Positions 44,189-53,930 are shown, counted from the stretch's first letter. The stretch: 64,000 nucleotides of DNA from Bauldia litoralis (GCF_900104485.1 NZ_FMXQ01000011.1:1-64000); one strand, 5' to 3'. A program made the numbers and translations. The notes: generated by a model from the letters alone, not told the origin.

Positions 44189-45612
44189 CCGACATCCAGC
44201 GCCAGATCCTGTCGAGCCGCTTCGCCGCCATTGCCCGCGAAGGCGCCGAGATCTTCGCCCGGATGGCGCGCTCCCCGGCGGTGATTGACGAAGGCCAGTA
44301 TGCCTGCGCGATCCTCGACTCCTCCGGCAGGCTGGTGGCGCAGGAGCAGGGCGAGCCCAGCCAGCTCGCCGCCGTCCAGGCGACAGTGGCATGGCTGATC
44401 GACGCCTTCGCCTTCGATATCGCCGAAGGCGACATGATCCTCACCGGCGATCCCTATTGCGGCGGCACCGTGTGCGGCGCGCTGACCCTGACGCTGCCGG
44501 TCGCGCATGACGGCGAGATCGCCTATTTCGTCGCCCTGCGGTTCACCTGCCCCGACCTTGCCGGCGACGTTCCGGGCGTCTTCCAGCCGGACGCGCATGA
44601 AATCTGGCAAGAGGGATTGCGCGTCACGCCGGTGAAGCTCGTCCGCGCTAACGCGCCAGAGCGCGACGTGCGGCGCTACATCCTGAAGAATACCCGCGCC
44701 CCGGAGCATCTCGACGGCGACCTTTCCACTGCCGAGGTGGCAGCGCATCGGGTCGCGGACCGGCTCCAGGCGATGCTGGCGTCGCGCGGCGCCGATCCCG
44801 TCCGGGAGGCGGCCGACTACCGGATCGCGCATGGACGCACCCGCATGGCCGGCCACCTCGCGAGCCTGGCGGGTGGCGCGGGCGAGGCAACGGCCGCGAC
44901 GATCGATGCCACCGTCCGCGTGACGGTCAGGCATGACGACGACCGGCTTGCGATCGACTTTTCCGGTTCCTCGCCCTCGTCCGAGACAACCGCCAACCTG
45001 ACGCGCGCCGCGACCGCCGCAGTCGTGCTGACCCAACTCGCTGCCGAGGTGATCGAGGATACCGGCCTCAGCCAGGGCATCCTCGACGCGATCGATCTGG
45101 CGCTGCCGGAGGCGAGCTGCGTCAACGCCGCCTTCCCGTCGGCCGTTAGCCTCGGATGGAGGCATATCGCCCCGGCGGTCTCCTCCGCCCTGGCGCGCGC
45201 TGTCCATCGCGCGCCTGCCTTCACCGTCCCGCCGCCACTGGTCGTGCTGTTTCCGGAGATCGGCGCGTCCCCGACATCGCTGCCGCTCGTCGTTTCCCCG
45301 GGATTCCGGCCGATGGCGAACACCGCGGGCGGCGACGCCGCCTCGGGACGCCGTCGCCTGATTTCGGCCGAGCAGACCGAACTGGACGGCGTGCTGAGCC
45401 TCCTCAGCCGCCAGTTCGAGGGCGATGACATCAGTGCCGAGGTGGCGATCCGCCAATCGGGCATCGAAGGCGTCATCGTGCCCGGCGCCGGGCACGAACC
45501 AGACATCGTCCAGGATGCGCCGCTGTCGCGCAATCGATCGAACGTCCTGGCCTTCCAGCAAGGCGCGCGCATCCGCTTCGTCTATCCCGAACGAAGGGAG
45601 GAGCGGCCATGA
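44185..45612 (+). CDS. hyuB: Hydantoinase/oxoprolinase subunit B, divergent paralogue
   Basis: A 475-residue HyuB-family protein, shorter than the usual 520-580. The start MTDIQRQILSSRFAAIAREG and the GDMILTGDPYCGGTVCGAL segment are family features. The usual H-x-x-D-x-G-G motif reads RFTCPDLAGDVPG here, so the His and one Gly are lost, whereas the next gene keeps the near-normal AHFADSGG. It may be a structural, non-catalytic B subunit. Both sides overlap the neighbours by 4 bp. Confidence 0.85.
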   Translation: MTDIQRQILSSRFAAIAREGAEIFARMARSPAVIDEGQYACAILDSSGRLVAQEQGEPSQLAAVQATVAWLIDAFAFDIAEGDMILTGDPYCGGTVCGALTLTLPVAHDGEIAYFVALRFTCPDLAGDVPGVFQPDAHEIWQEGLRVTPVKLVRANAPERDVRRYILKNTRAPEHLDGDLSTAEVAAHRVADRLQAMLASRGADPVREAADYRIAHGRTRMAGHLASLAGGAGEATAATIDATVRVTVRHDDDRLAIDFSGSSPSSETTANLTRAATAAVVLTQLAAEVIEDTGLSQGILDAIDLALPEASCVNAAFPSAVSLGWRHIAPAVSSALARAVHRAPAFTVPPPLVVLFPEIGASPTSLPLVVSPGFRPMANTAGGDAASGRRRLISAEQTELDGVLSLLSRQFEGDDISAEVAIRQSGIEGVIVPGAGHEPDIVQDAPLSRNRSNVLAFQQGARIRFVYPERREERP

Positions 45613-47357
45613 CGCCCGAAACCATGATCCGCGCCCGGGTCGTCGGCGGCGGCTTCGACACCGCTGCCGATGAGATGAGCGCGACCGTGACCCGGACGGC
45701 GCGGAGCCCGATCTTCAACGAAGCGCACGATTTTACCACCGGCATCTTCGAGCTCAAGGACGGCAAGGCCCGGCTGGTCGCCCAGGCGCCCGGCTGCACG
45801 CTCCATCTGTACGCGATCTGCCCGGCCGTCCAGGCAGCGCTCGATTGTTTCCGCAACGACCTCCATCCGGGCGACCTGATCCTCGCCTCCGATCCCTATG
45901 ACGGGGGCACCCACATCCCCGATCATGTGATCATCCAGCCGGTCTTTGCCGACCGCAAGCCGGTGTTCTTCCCGGTCGTGCGCGCCCATTTCGCCGACAG
46001 CGGCGGTCCCGTCGCCGGCGGCTACAACCCGGCCGCGCGCGACATCTGGCAAGACGGCGTGGTGGTGCCGCCGATCAAGCTCTACGAGCGCGGCGAGCGC
46101 CGGACCGACGTGTTCGACATGGTACTCGCCAACAACCGCGTGCCGGACTGGCTGCTCGGCGACCTCGATGCCATGCGCGGCGCCTGTCTCACCGCACAGG
46201 CCCGGATCGAACGCATCGTCGGCCGGTTCGGGATCGGAGAGACCCGCGCTGCGCTCGAGACCAATATCGCCTATGCCGAACGCCGGGTGAGAGCCGAGAT
46301 CGCGAGCTGGCCCGACGGCGACTATTACGCCGAGACCTTCATCGACCACGACTACCAGGGCGGGCACGACATTCGTGTCGCCTGCACCGCACGCGTCCGC
46401 GGCTCCGACGTCACCTTCGACTTCACCGGCACCGCCCCCCAGGTGAACGGCTTCGTCAATTCACCGATCGCCAATACGCTCAGCTTCGTCTTCGTCGCGA
46501 TCGCTTCGGTCATCGACGAAGATGTGCCGGTCAACGAAGGCTATATCCGCCCGGTCACGGTCATCGCGCCCGAGGGCACGGTGGTGAATCCGCTTCCCCC
46601 CAAGCCGGTCGGCAACTGTACCTGCATCTGCGGGGCGGAGATCGCGGAGGTCGCCCTCCTCGCCCTGTCGCAATGCGCGCCGAAGCGCGTCGGCGTCAAT
46701 TGCCACAAGTTGCCGCTGGCCTATTCGAGCGGTCGGTACGAAGACGGCAAGCCGTGGATCTCGCTCAACTTCCACGGCTATACCGGCGGCGCCGGCGCGG
46801 CCTATGGCACCGACGGCTGGGGCCTCTACCCGCCGTTGATGACCGGCGTCATCCTGCCCTCGATCGAGATGAACGAGATGCAGTATCCGATCCGCATCGA
46901 GAAGCACGAATACGAACGGGACACCGCAGGCGCCGGGCGCTGGCGTGGCGCGCCGGGGGTCCGAACGCGTATCCGTTTCCTTGCCGAGAACATCACCAAC
47001 GCGATGCTCGCCGGGGTCCGCCACCCGACCCGGGGCTTTTGCGGTGCGGAAGACGGCCCGCCAAACGCCCTCACGCTGATCGAGGAAGCGGGGCGCACCG
47101 AGGTCACCGAGGTGATCTACAACCGCCACCTCGCCGCGAACACGGCGATCGAATTCCTGCGCGGCGGCGGCGGCGGCTGGGGCAGCGCCGCCGACCGGCC
47201 GGTCGACGAGGTCGTGGCGGATGTCGCCAACGACTACGTCTCGGCCGGCAAGGCCAGCGAGCAATACGGCGTGGTGGTCGACACCACCGCACTGGAGGTC
47301 GACCAGGGCGCGACCGATCAACGAAGGACGAAGATGGCCCGGAGCCAACCGGGCTGA
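45609..47357 (+). CDS. hyuB: Hydantoinase/oxoprolinase subunit B
   Basis: A 582-residue HyuB-family protein of normal length. DLILASDPYDGGTHIPDH and VVRAHFADSGGPVAGGYN carry the conserved acidic and histidine residues, and the RSPIFNEAHDF stretch fits the N-terminal part. It should form the catalytic B partner of HyuA. Having two B subunits next to one A resembles the multi-subunit acetophenone-carboxylase type as much as a plain hydantoinase. The C-terminus RGGGGGWGSAADRP matches the family end. Confidence 0.9.
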   Translation: MTPETMIRARVVGGGFDTAADEMSATVTRTARSPIFNEAHDFTTGIFELKDGKARLVAQAPGCTLHLYAICPAVQAALDCFRNDLHPGDLILASDPYDGGTHIPDHVIIQPVFADRKPVFFPVVRAHFADSGGPVAGGYNPAARDIWQDGVVVPPIKLYERGERRTDVFDMVLANNRVPDWLLGDLDAMRGACLTAQARIERIVGRFGIGETRAALETNIAYAERRVRAEIASWPDGDYYAETFIDHDYQGGHDIRVACTARVRGSDVTFDFTGTAPQVNGFVNSPIANTLSFVFVAIASVIDEDVPVNEGYIRPVTVIAPEGTVVNPLPPKPVGNCTCICGAEIAEVALLALSQCAPKRVGVNCHKLPLAYSSGRYEDGKPWISLNFHGYTGGAGAAYGTDGWGLYPPLMTGVILPSIEMNEMQYPIRIEKHEYERDTAGAGRWRGAPGVRTRIRFLAENITNAMLAGVRHPTRGFCGAEDGPPNALTLIEEAGRTEVTEVIYNRHLAANTAIEFLRGGGGGWGSAADRPVDEVVADVANDYVSAGKASEQYGVVVDTTALEVDQGATDQRRTKMARSQPG

Positions 47358-47384
47358 CATCAACAACGCAGGAGCAAGATTTCG

Positions 47385-48956
47385 ATGAAGCCAGACACCA
47401 AGCGACTTCTCTGGATGCTGCCGGGGCTATTCGCCGCCGGATTGGCGGGACCGGCTGTCGCCGCCGACGGCCCCTTTGTCATCAACACACTCCAGGCGCC
47501 GGCCACCATGGACCCGGCCTTTCTGTGTGACATCACCGACAATGGCTATGTCGCCCCGCTCTATGCCCCGCTGGTCGCGTATGGCCGCACCACGATCGAG
47601 GGCACGCCGGAGGGCGTGACCGTCACCAAGGAGAATCCGAACGAGATCGTCCCGGCACTGGCCGAGAGCTGGTCCGTCTCGGATGATGCGCTGGTCTATA
47701 CCTTCACGATCCGGGACGGCCTGAAGTTCGCCTCCGGGAATGCGATCGACGGCGCCGCCGTCGCCGCTTCGCTCGAGCGAGCCCTGAAGTCGGGATCCTG
47801 CGGCACCCACTTCATGGAGGCCGCGGACTACGGCAACACCAAGTCGATCACCGCCGAGGGCAACACCGTCACCGTAACCCTCGACCACCCGCAGCCGCTG
47901 TTGATCCATGCCCTGACCCAGCCCAACGTTTCGATCGTCGACGTGGCCACGGTCGAAGCGAACGGCGGCAACGACTGGCTCGCGACCCATTCGGCCGGGT
48001 CCGGTCCCTATCTGCTCGACAGCTACCAGCCCGGCGTCAAGGCGGTGTTCAAGGCCAATCCCAACTACTACGGGGAGCCGGCGCTGGAGCCCGAGGTCGT
48101 CCTCAACTTCATCGCCGATCCCTCGACGCTGCTTCTCCAGGCGCGCAACGACGCCGCGCAGGTGACGCTTGGCCTGCCCAAGCAGATGCTGGCCGAGGTC
48201 GCCGACAGCATGAACATCGTCGCGGTGCCTGCGCCACGCTGGGAGCTTGTCGGCCTGCCGAACCGGGTGCCGCCCTTCGACAATGCCACCTTCCGCAGCG
48301 CCCTCAGCTACGCGGTGCCTTACGACGTGCTCGTCAAGTCGGTCGCCTTCGGCTACGGCGAGAGCTTCTTCGGGCCGTTCCCGCCGCAGCTTCCCAGCTA
48401 CAACGCCGAACTCGGCGGCCCCCGCGCCTTCGACCTCGACAAGGCCAAGGCGTTGATGGCCGAAAGCGGCGTCGAAGGTCCCGTCGATCTGACCATCACG
48501 ATCCGCGAAGGTCGCGACGACCACGAGCAGATCGCCACCATCCTGCAACAGGTCTGGGGCCAGCTCGGAGTCGATGTGAAGATCTCCAAGGTGTCCGGAT
48601 CGGCCTATGCCGAGCAGGTCTCGGCGCCCGAGAAGACCACCGCGATCATGCGCTCGGACGGGCCGTCGGTAACATTCTCGCCGTGGCTGCTGAACTACGA
48701 CATGCGGTGCGCATCGAACTTCAACATGTCGAACTACTGCAACACGGAAGCCGAGGCGCTGTTCGACGAGTCGAACAAAGTTGCCGACCTGGCTGCCCGG
48801 CAGCCCTATTTCGACAAGATCACGGAGATCTGGGTTGCCGACGCACCGCGCATCCCGCTCTATGCCGACGTCTATACGGCGGTCCTGGACAAGTCCGTCA
48901 AGTTCTGGGATTTCGCCCAGGACGGACCGTTCGAGATCTGGCGCTGGGGGCGTTGA
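47385..48956 (+). CDS. Opp/Dpp-type ABC transporter substrate-binding protein (family 5)
   Basis: A 523-residue periplasmic binding protein of SBP family 5, with a signal peptide at 1-26 (AGLAGPAVAADG) and ATG 47385 behind an aggagc site. The TMDPAFLCDITDNGYVAPLY and AESWSVSDDALVYTFTIRDG segments are typical. It is the first transport gene after the HyuAB genes and likely captures a peptide-like or cyclic amide substrate. A strong hairpin follows it. Confidence 0.92.
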   Translation: MKPDTKRLLWMLPGLFAAGLAGPAVAADGPFVINTLQAPATMDPAFLCDITDNGYVAPLYAPLVAYGRTTIEGTPEGVTVTKENPNEIVPALAESWSVSDDALVYTFTIRDGLKFASGNAIDGAAVAASLERALKSGSCGTHFMEAADYGNTKSITAEGNTVTVTLDHPQPLLIHALTQPNVSIVDVATVEANGGNDWLATHSAGSGPYLLDSYQPGVKAVFKANPNYYGEPALEPEVVLNFIADPSTLLLQARNDAAQVTLGLPKQMLAEVADSMNIVAVPAPRWELVGLPNRVPPFDNATFRSALSYAVPYDVLVKSVAFGYGESFFGPFPPQLPSYNAELGGPRAFDLDKAKALMAESGVEGPVDLTITIREGRDDHEQIATILQQVWGQLGVDVKISKVSGSAYAEQVSAPEKTTAIMRSDGPSVTFSPWLLNYDMRCASNFNMSNYCNTEAEALFDESNKVADLAARQPYFDKITEIWVADAPRIPLYADVYTAVLDKSVKFWDFAQDGPFEIWRWGR

Positions 48957-48963
48957 TCTCATA

Positions 48964-48996
48964 GGTGTCGCGGGGGCCGTCGGCTCCCGCGACACC
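48964..48996 (+). promoter_or_regulatory. Intercistronic hairpin after the family 5 binding-protein gene
   Basis: ggtgtcgcggg (48964-48974) pairs perfectly with cccgcgacacc (48986-48996), an 11-bp stem with an 11-nt loop that can pair further. It lies between the binding-protein stop and the permease start and lacks a T-run. Its presence is one reason to reject a permease start at 48965. Confidence 0.65.
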
Positions 48997-49060
48997 ACAC
49001 TTCGACCCGGCCGGACGGAACCTCCGCGTTTCAGGAGATGTCCCGAGGAGACTTCCCAGC

Positions 49061-49876
49061 TTGTCGATTATCCGGTCCGTCCCCGTCTTCCTGCCCCTCG
49101 CGCTTCTCACCGTGCTCGCAGGCGCGGTTGTCGTCGGGCCGCTGGTCTGGCCGATAGACCCCTACACGATGGACTTCGCCGCCATCCTCGCCCCGCCGGG
49201 CCCGGGGCACTGGATGGGCACCGATTCCGTCGGCCGTGATGTCCTCGCCCGCTTCCTGGCCGGCGGGCGCCTTTCGCTCTCCGTCGGTGTCATCGTCATG
49301 CTCGGCGGACTTGTCCCCGGCGCGATCATCGGCGTGATCGCCGCGCGGGCCGGTGGGATCGTCGACATGGTCCTGATGCGGGCGATGGACAGCATCGCCG
49401 CCTTTCCGCCGATCCTGCTGGCGATGGCGGTGGCCATCGGCCTCGGCGGCGGCCTGTGGACGGCCGTTATCGGCGTCATCATCTCCACGCTGCCGTTCTT
49501 TGCCCGCCTGATGCGATCCGAGGTGTTGCGGATCATGTCGCACCGCTTTGTCGACGCCGCCGAGAGCATGGGCGCCACGCCGGCCTTCATTCTCCTGTGG
49601 CATGTATCGCCCCACGCTGCATCGACCATGCTGGTCCAGTGCGCCGCCGTCTTCGGCTACGCCATCATCACCCTTGCCGGTCTCGGCTTTGTCGGCCTTG
49701 GCGCCGAGGTGCCAACAGCGGAATGGGGCGTGATGATCACCGAGGGCATGAAATATGCCCTTACCGGCCAATGGTGGCTCACCGTCTTTCCCGGCCTCGG
49801 CATCCTCGTCGCCGTGAGCGCCGCCAACCTGCTCGCCGACGGTCTGTCGGCAACGATGGGAGGACGGCACGCGTGA
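49061..49876 (+). CDS. Opp/Dpp-type ABC transporter permease (DppC-like)
   Basis: A 271-residue inner-membrane permease with the DppC features HWMGTDSVGRDVLARFLAGG after the first helix and the EAA-like loop SHRFVDAAESMGATP. The frame opens at 48965, but that start is inside the hairpin; I choose TTG 49061 with gaggag upstream, giving SIIRSVPVFLPLALLT as the N-terminal membrane start. The start is less sure than the gene. It overlaps the next permease by 4 bp. Confidence 0.88.
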   Translation: MSIIRSVPVFLPLALLTVLAGAVVVGPLVWPIDPYTMDFAAILAPPGPGHWMGTDSVGRDVLARFLAGGRLSLSVGVIVMLGGLVPGAIIGVIAARAGGIVDMVLMRAMDSIAAFPPILLAMAVAIGLGGGLWTAVIGVIISTLPFFARLMRSEVLRIMSHRFVDAAESMGATPAFILLWHVSPHAASTMLVQCAAVFGYAIITLAGLGFVGLGAEVPTAEWGVMITEGMKYALTGQWWLTVFPGLGILVAVSAANLLADGLSATMGGRHA

Positions 49877-50892
49877 TCCGGATCGCCGCCTCTCGCCTCG
49901 CCACCTCGCTGATCGCGCTGCTCGGCGCGGCCCTGTTCGCCTTCATCGCGCTCAGGGTCGCCCCCGGCGATGCCGCCCGGCTGGTGCTCGGACCGTTCGC
50001 CACCGACGAGGCGGTCCAGGCGCTGCGCGTCAAGATGGGCCTCGACGATCCGCTGCCGGTTCAGTTCTGGCATTACCTCACCAGCTTCGTCAGCGGTGAC
50101 TGGGGGTGGAGCTATTCGCTGGGCCAGTCCGTCCGCGACCTGCTTGGCGAACGCTTTCCGGCGACGCTGGAGCTCGGGCTCTACGCCTTTCTCTTCGCGC
50201 TGGTCGCCGCGGTATCGCTGGCGGTGATCGGCGCCTTCCGCCGCGGCCTGCTGTCCGACGGGGTGCCGCGCGCGCTCTCGGTGTTCGCGCTGGCGGTGCC
50301 GCAATTCTGGTTCGGAATCGTCGCGCTGATCATTGGCTTCGAGATGCTGGGGCTGTTCCCCGGTCCGTCCGGACGACTGCCGCCGGGCGTGACCGCACCG
50401 GCCGGGCCGACCGGCCTCTACACGATCGACGCGTTGCTCGCCGGCGATCTCGCCACCTTCGCCACGGCGCTCCACTATCTTGCCCTGCCGGCGATCACGC
50501 TGGGACTGCTACCCTTCGGTTTCCTGCTCCGCCTGCTCCGCGCCAACCTGCTCGACGTCGCGGGCGAGCCATTCGTGCTGGTTGCCCGCGCCCAGGGACA
50601 GTCGCATTTCCGGGTCTTCCTGCGCTATGTGCTGCCCAATGCGATCATTCCCACGCTGATGGCCTCGGGCCTGATCCTCGGCCAGCTGCTCGCCGGGTCG
50701 GTCCTGGTCGAGCGGGTCTTCAACTGGCCCGGCGCCGGCTCGCTGGTGACGCAGGGGCTCCTGCAGCAGGATTACTCGGTGGTGCAGACCTTCATTCTGC
50801 TGTCCGCCTTCATCTACATCCTCGCGAACCTGTTCGTGGACCTCCTCGCGGCCGCCATCGACCCGCGGATTGCACGCGGGGCCGGACAATGA
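49873..50892 (+). CDS. Opp/Dpp-type ABC transporter permease (DppB-like)
   Basis: A 339-residue permease with GTG 49873 overlapping the previous stop (GTGA). It shows the DppB N-terminal FIALRVAPGDAARLVLGP, the LGLDDPLPVQF-type periplasmic loop, and the EAA-like loop FVLVARAQGQSHFRVFLRYV. About six membrane helices. In most Dpp operons the B permease comes first; here the order is C then B. It ends overlapping the ATPase gene (ATGA). Confidence 0.92.
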   Translation: MIRIAASRLATSLIALLGAALFAFIALRVAPGDAARLVLGPFATDEAVQALRVKMGLDDPLPVQFWHYLTSFVSGDWGWSYSLGQSVRDLLGERFPATLELGLYAFLFALVAAVSLAVIGAFRRGLLSDGVPRALSVFALAVPQFWFGIVALIIGFEMLGLFPGPSGRLPPGVTAPAGPTGLYTIDALLAGDLATFATALHYLALPAITLGLLPFGFLLRLLRANLLDVAGEPFVLVARAQGQSHFRVFLRYVLPNAIIPTLMASGLILGQLLAGSVLVERVFNWPGAGSLVTQGLLQQDYSVVQTFILLSAFIYILANLFVDLLAAAIDPRIARGAGQ

Positions 50893-51725
50893 CCGGGCTG
50901 CTCGACATCCGCCGGCTTTCGGTCGCCTTCGGACCGACCAGGGCGCTGTCGGATATCGACCTCGCGCTGGAGCCCGGAACCCGCCTCGGGCTCGTCGGCG
51001 AGAGCGGCTCCGGCAAGTCGACCCTCGGCCTCGCTGTTCTCGGCCTGCTTCCACCCGACGCCGCCTGCACCGGCGAGGTGCGGTTCCAGGGCGAGCCGCT
51101 GCCGTGGAGCGACGATCGCGCCATGACCAGGGTCCGGGGGCGTCGCATCGGCTTCATCTATCAGGATCCGATGGCCGCCTTCAGCCCGGTCCACACCATC
51201 GGCACCCATATCACCCGTGCATTGCGCGCCGCCCATCCCGGTGTCGGCCGCCGCGAGGCGCTGGATTGGTCGGTTGCGCTGCTCGAGGAAGTCGAAATCA
51301 ACAAGCCGCGGGAACGGCTCGACCACTATCCGAACGAATATTCGGGAGGCATGCTGCAGCGGGTGATGATCGCCGCGGCGCTGGTCGGCGACCCCGACCT
51401 GCTGATCGCCGACGAACCCACCACGGCGCTCGACGTGACGACGCAGGCCTCGGTCCTCGGGATGCTCGATCGGATCGTCGAGGCCCGCGGCATGGGGTTC
51501 ATCCTCATCAGCCACGACCTCGGGGTCGTCGCCGAGGCGTGCCGCGAAGTCGCGGTGATGTATGGCGGGAAACTGATCCAGCGCGTCGCGCTGGCCGATC
51601 TGAAGGCCGAGGCGCACCCCTATACCCGCGCGCTGCTCGAGGCGCGGCCGACCTTCGGCAAACGCGGCCAGCGGCTGTCGACCATCGCCGATTTCCTGCC
51701 ATCGGACTGGTTCGACGATGCTTGA
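50889..51725 (+). CDS. Opp/Dpp-type ABC transporter ATPase (DppD-like)
   Basis: A 278-residue ATPase with Walker A GESGSGKST, Q-loop GFIYQDPMAAFSPVHTIG, signature YSGGMLQRVMIAAAL and Walker B LIADEPTTALDVT, all typical of DppD. The C-terminal iron-sulfur-type cysteine cluster of many DppD proteins is not visible and the protein is about 40 residues shorter than usual. It overlaps the partner ATPase gene by 8 bp. Confidence 0.92.
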   Translation: MTGLLDIRRLSVAFGPTRALSDIDLALEPGTRLGLVGESGSGKSTLGLAVLGLLPPDAACTGEVRFQGEPLPWSDDRAMTRVRGRRIGFIYQDPMAAFSPVHTIGTHITRALRAAHPGVGRREALDWSVALLEEVEINKPRERLDHYPNEYSGGMLQRVMIAAALVGDPDLLIADEPTTALDVTTQASVLGMLDRIVEARGMGFILISHDLGVVAEACREVAVMYGGKLIQRVALADLKAEAHPYTRALLEARPTFGKRGQRLSTIADFLPSDWFDDA

Positions 51726-52491
51726 ACTCGACGCCATCACCAAGGTTTTTCGCAAGCGCGGCCCCTTCGGCGGTGGCAGATCGACGGTGGCGCTCGATCG
51801 CATCTCGGTGCGGATCGGAGACGGGCGGACGCTTGGCGTGATCGGGGAGAGCGGGTCGGGGAAGTCGACGCTTGCCCGTATCGCGTTACGCATGATCGCT
51901 CCCGACAGCGGCACCGTGCGGTTCGGCGGACGGGACATAACGCGGGTCTCCGGAAAGGCGCTGCGAGATTTTCGTCGCAAGGTCCAGCCGGTCTTCCAGG
52001 ACAGCGCCGGCGCGCTGGACCCCCGCATGACGATCGCGCGCATCCTGCGCGAGCCGCTCATGCTGCGCGGTGACGTTCCCCGTGCGGAGTGGAGCAAGCG
52101 GATTACCGATATCCTGACCGCGATCGACCTCTCGCCGGCCCTGCGCGACCGCTATCCGCGCCAGTTGTCCGGGGGGCAGCGCCAGCGCATCGGAATCGCG
52201 CGGGCGCTGCTGATGGAACCGGAGATTCTGATCCTCGACGAGCCGGTCTCGGCGCTCGATGTCTCGGTGCAGGCCAACGTCCTCAACCTGCTCCGCGACC
52301 TGCAGCGGGACCGCGGACTGAGCTACCTCTTCATCGGCCACGATCTTTCGATCGCGGAGTATTTCTGCGACGACATCCTGGTCCTGCATAACGGCGTGCA
52401 GAAGGATTTCGCCGACGCCGAAACCCTCTTCCGCGACCCGAAGGACGACTATACGCGCACGCTCCTAGCGGCCATGCCGCGGCAGCTCTGA
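51718..52491 (+). CDS. Opp/Dpp-type ABC transporter ATPase (DppF-like)
   Basis: A 257-residue ATPase with Walker A GESGSGKST, QPVFQDSAGALDPRMTI, signature [15 protein letters not shown] and Walker B ILDEPVSALDVSVQ. It works as the second ATPase subunit with the preceding gene product. It is the last gene of the OsmC-HyuAB-Opp operon and is convergent with rbsD-rbsK, 27 bp apart. Confidence 0.93.
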   Translation: MLELDAITKVFRKRGPFGGGRSTVALDRISVRIGDGRTLGVIGESGSGKSTLARIALRMIAPDSGTVRFGGRDITRVSGKALRDFRRKVQPVFQDSAGALDPRMTIARILREPLMLRGDVPRAEWSKRITDILTAIDLSPALRDRYPRQLSGGQRQRIGIARALLMEPEILILDEPVSALDVSVQANVLNLLRDLQRDRGLSYLFIGHDLSIAEYFCDDILVLHNGVQKDFADAETLFRDPKDDYTRTLLAAMPRQL

Positions 52492-52518
52492 CTCCTGACA
52501 AGGCTGGCTTGCGACCGG

Positions 52519-52983
52519 TTACCGGTTCTCGAGCTTCCTGGCGTAGTAGTCCGGGGCGACGACGCCTTCCTTGGAGAACCAGGCCGGCACGTCGACGCCT
52601 GAATAGAGCAGGATGTTGCCCCAAGGGTCGAAGGCGCCGGTGCGGACGATGACCTTGGCCTTCGCGGCCATCTCGCCGAGGATCGCCTCATGGGTGACCG
52701 GCTCGAAGTCGGCACCGGCGAAGAGGCGTTCGATCTTCTTCAGGAGCGGCGCGTTGTGGACGGGGAGCGTGTCGGCATAGGACACCTTTTCCGCGATGAA
52801 GGCCTCGGCGATCGGCGTCAGGACGGTTTCGAGGTCCGGCACGTCCGGGGTGATCGCCAGGTCGATCCGCCAGGCGCTGGAGGGCACGGGAAAGCCCGCG
52901 TCGCAGACGATCATCAGGTCGCCGTGGCCCATCGAGGCGATGGCATGGTTGAGCTCGGCATTGAGCAGGCGATTGCGGTTCAC
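52519..52983 (-). CDS. rbsD: D-ribose pyranase-family protein
   Basis: A 154-residue RbsD/FucU-family mutarotase that speeds pyranose-furanose conversion so that ribokinase gets its furanose substrate. The catalytic His is H20 in ASMGHGDLMIVCDAG, and the C-terminal VVAPDYYARKLENR matches the family end. GTG start 52983 overlaps the rbsK stop (GTGA). It is slightly longer than E. coli RbsD (139). Confidence 0.9.
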   Translation of the reverse strand: MNRNRLLNAELNHAIASMGHGDLMIVCDAGFPVPSSAWRIDLAITPDVPDLETVLTPIAEAFIAEKVSYADTLPVHNAPLLKKIERLFAGADFEPVTHEAILGEMAAKAKVIVRTGAFDPWGNILLYSGVDVPAWFSKEGVVAPDYYARKLENR

Positions 52984-53930
52984 GGGCTGTCCCTCCAGAC
53001 GGTCTTGATGGCTTCTTCGTAGAGTGCATCGACATGCGCCCGCTGCGGCAGGCTGGGCACAACGCCGAGCCGGGTGCAGGCGATGCCGCCGCAGACAACG
53101 CCGAAACGGACCGCCTCGACGATGTCGCGCCCCTCGGCCAGCGCCACCGCGAAGCCGGAGTTGAACGCGTCGCCGGCGCCGGTGGTGTCGACGACATCGA
53201 CGGTCAGCGCCGGCACCGTCACATCGAGATCGTCGGTGAGGATGAGGGCGCCGGTCCGGCCGAGCGTCACGACGACATTGCGGACGCCGCGCCGCCGCAG
53301 CTCCTGCGCCAGTTCGCGCGACGAGCGCGGATCGTCCGGCGACAGGCCGAGGAGGATGCGCAACTCGCTCTCGTTCGGGGTCAGGTAGTCGACCGACGCG
53401 AAGAGAGTGTCCGGCAGCGGCTTGGCCGGCGCGGGGTTGAGGATGGTCCGGGCGCTGTGCTTTCGACCGAGTTCCATCGCGCGCGCGGCGGCCTCGACCG
53501 GCACCTCGAGGACGGCCATCACCACGTCGGAGGCTGCGATGCGGGCATCGCCGGCATCGACGCTCCGGGCATCCATCAACTCGTTGGCGCCCATGTCGAG
53601 AATGATGAAATTCTCGCCCTTGTCGTTGAGGATGATGATCCCGACTCCGGTCGGGCGCTCGCTGCGCTCCGTCACCAACGTCGTGTCGACGCCTTCCGCG
53701 GCGTAGAGGTCCGTGGCGATGCCGGCGAGCTTGTCGGTACCGAGAATGGCGAGAAGCGACGATCTCGCGCCAAGCCTGGCGGTCGCCACGGCCTGGTTCG
53801 AGCCCTTGCCGCCGGGCCCCATGTCGAAATCAGTGCCGAGCATGGTCTCGCCGAAGATCGGCAACTTTGGCGCCCGCATGGTCAGGCCGACCGCGAAGCT
53901 GCCGACGACGGTGATGATCGGCGCGGTCAT
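52980..53930 (-). CDS. rbsK: Ribokinase (PfkB family)
   Basis: A 316-residue PfkB-family kinase. The first signature DMGPGGKGSNQAVATARLGA (with GGKGSNQA) and the second VDTTGAGDAFNSGFAVAL, holding the catalytic Asp, are intact. It phosphorylates ribose at C5 with ATP. It is paired with rbsD, but no ribose importer or RbsR lies in the window, so the sugar may come from nucleoside breakdown or another transporter. Confidence 0.9.
   Translation of the reverse strand: MTAPIITVVGSFAVGLTMRAPKLPIFGETMLGTDFDMGPGGKGSNQAVATARLGARSSLLAILGTDKLAGIATDLYAAEGVDTTLVTERSERPTGVGIIILNDKGENFIILDMGANELMDARSVDAGDARIAASDVVMAVLEVPVEAAARAMELGRKHSARTILNPAPAKPLPDTLFASVDYLTPNESELRILLGLSPDDPRSSRELAQELRRRGVRNVVVTLGRTGALILTDDLDVTVPALTVDVVDTTGAGDAFNSGFAVALAEGRDIVEAVRFGVVCGGIACTRLGVVPSLPQRAHVDALYEEAIKTVWRDSP

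Noticed and set aside
48965-49060. Earlier GTG start of the DppC-like permease
   Set aside because: The start codon lies inside a strong hairpin and the added residues are not membrane-like; TTG 49061 has a ribosome-binding site.
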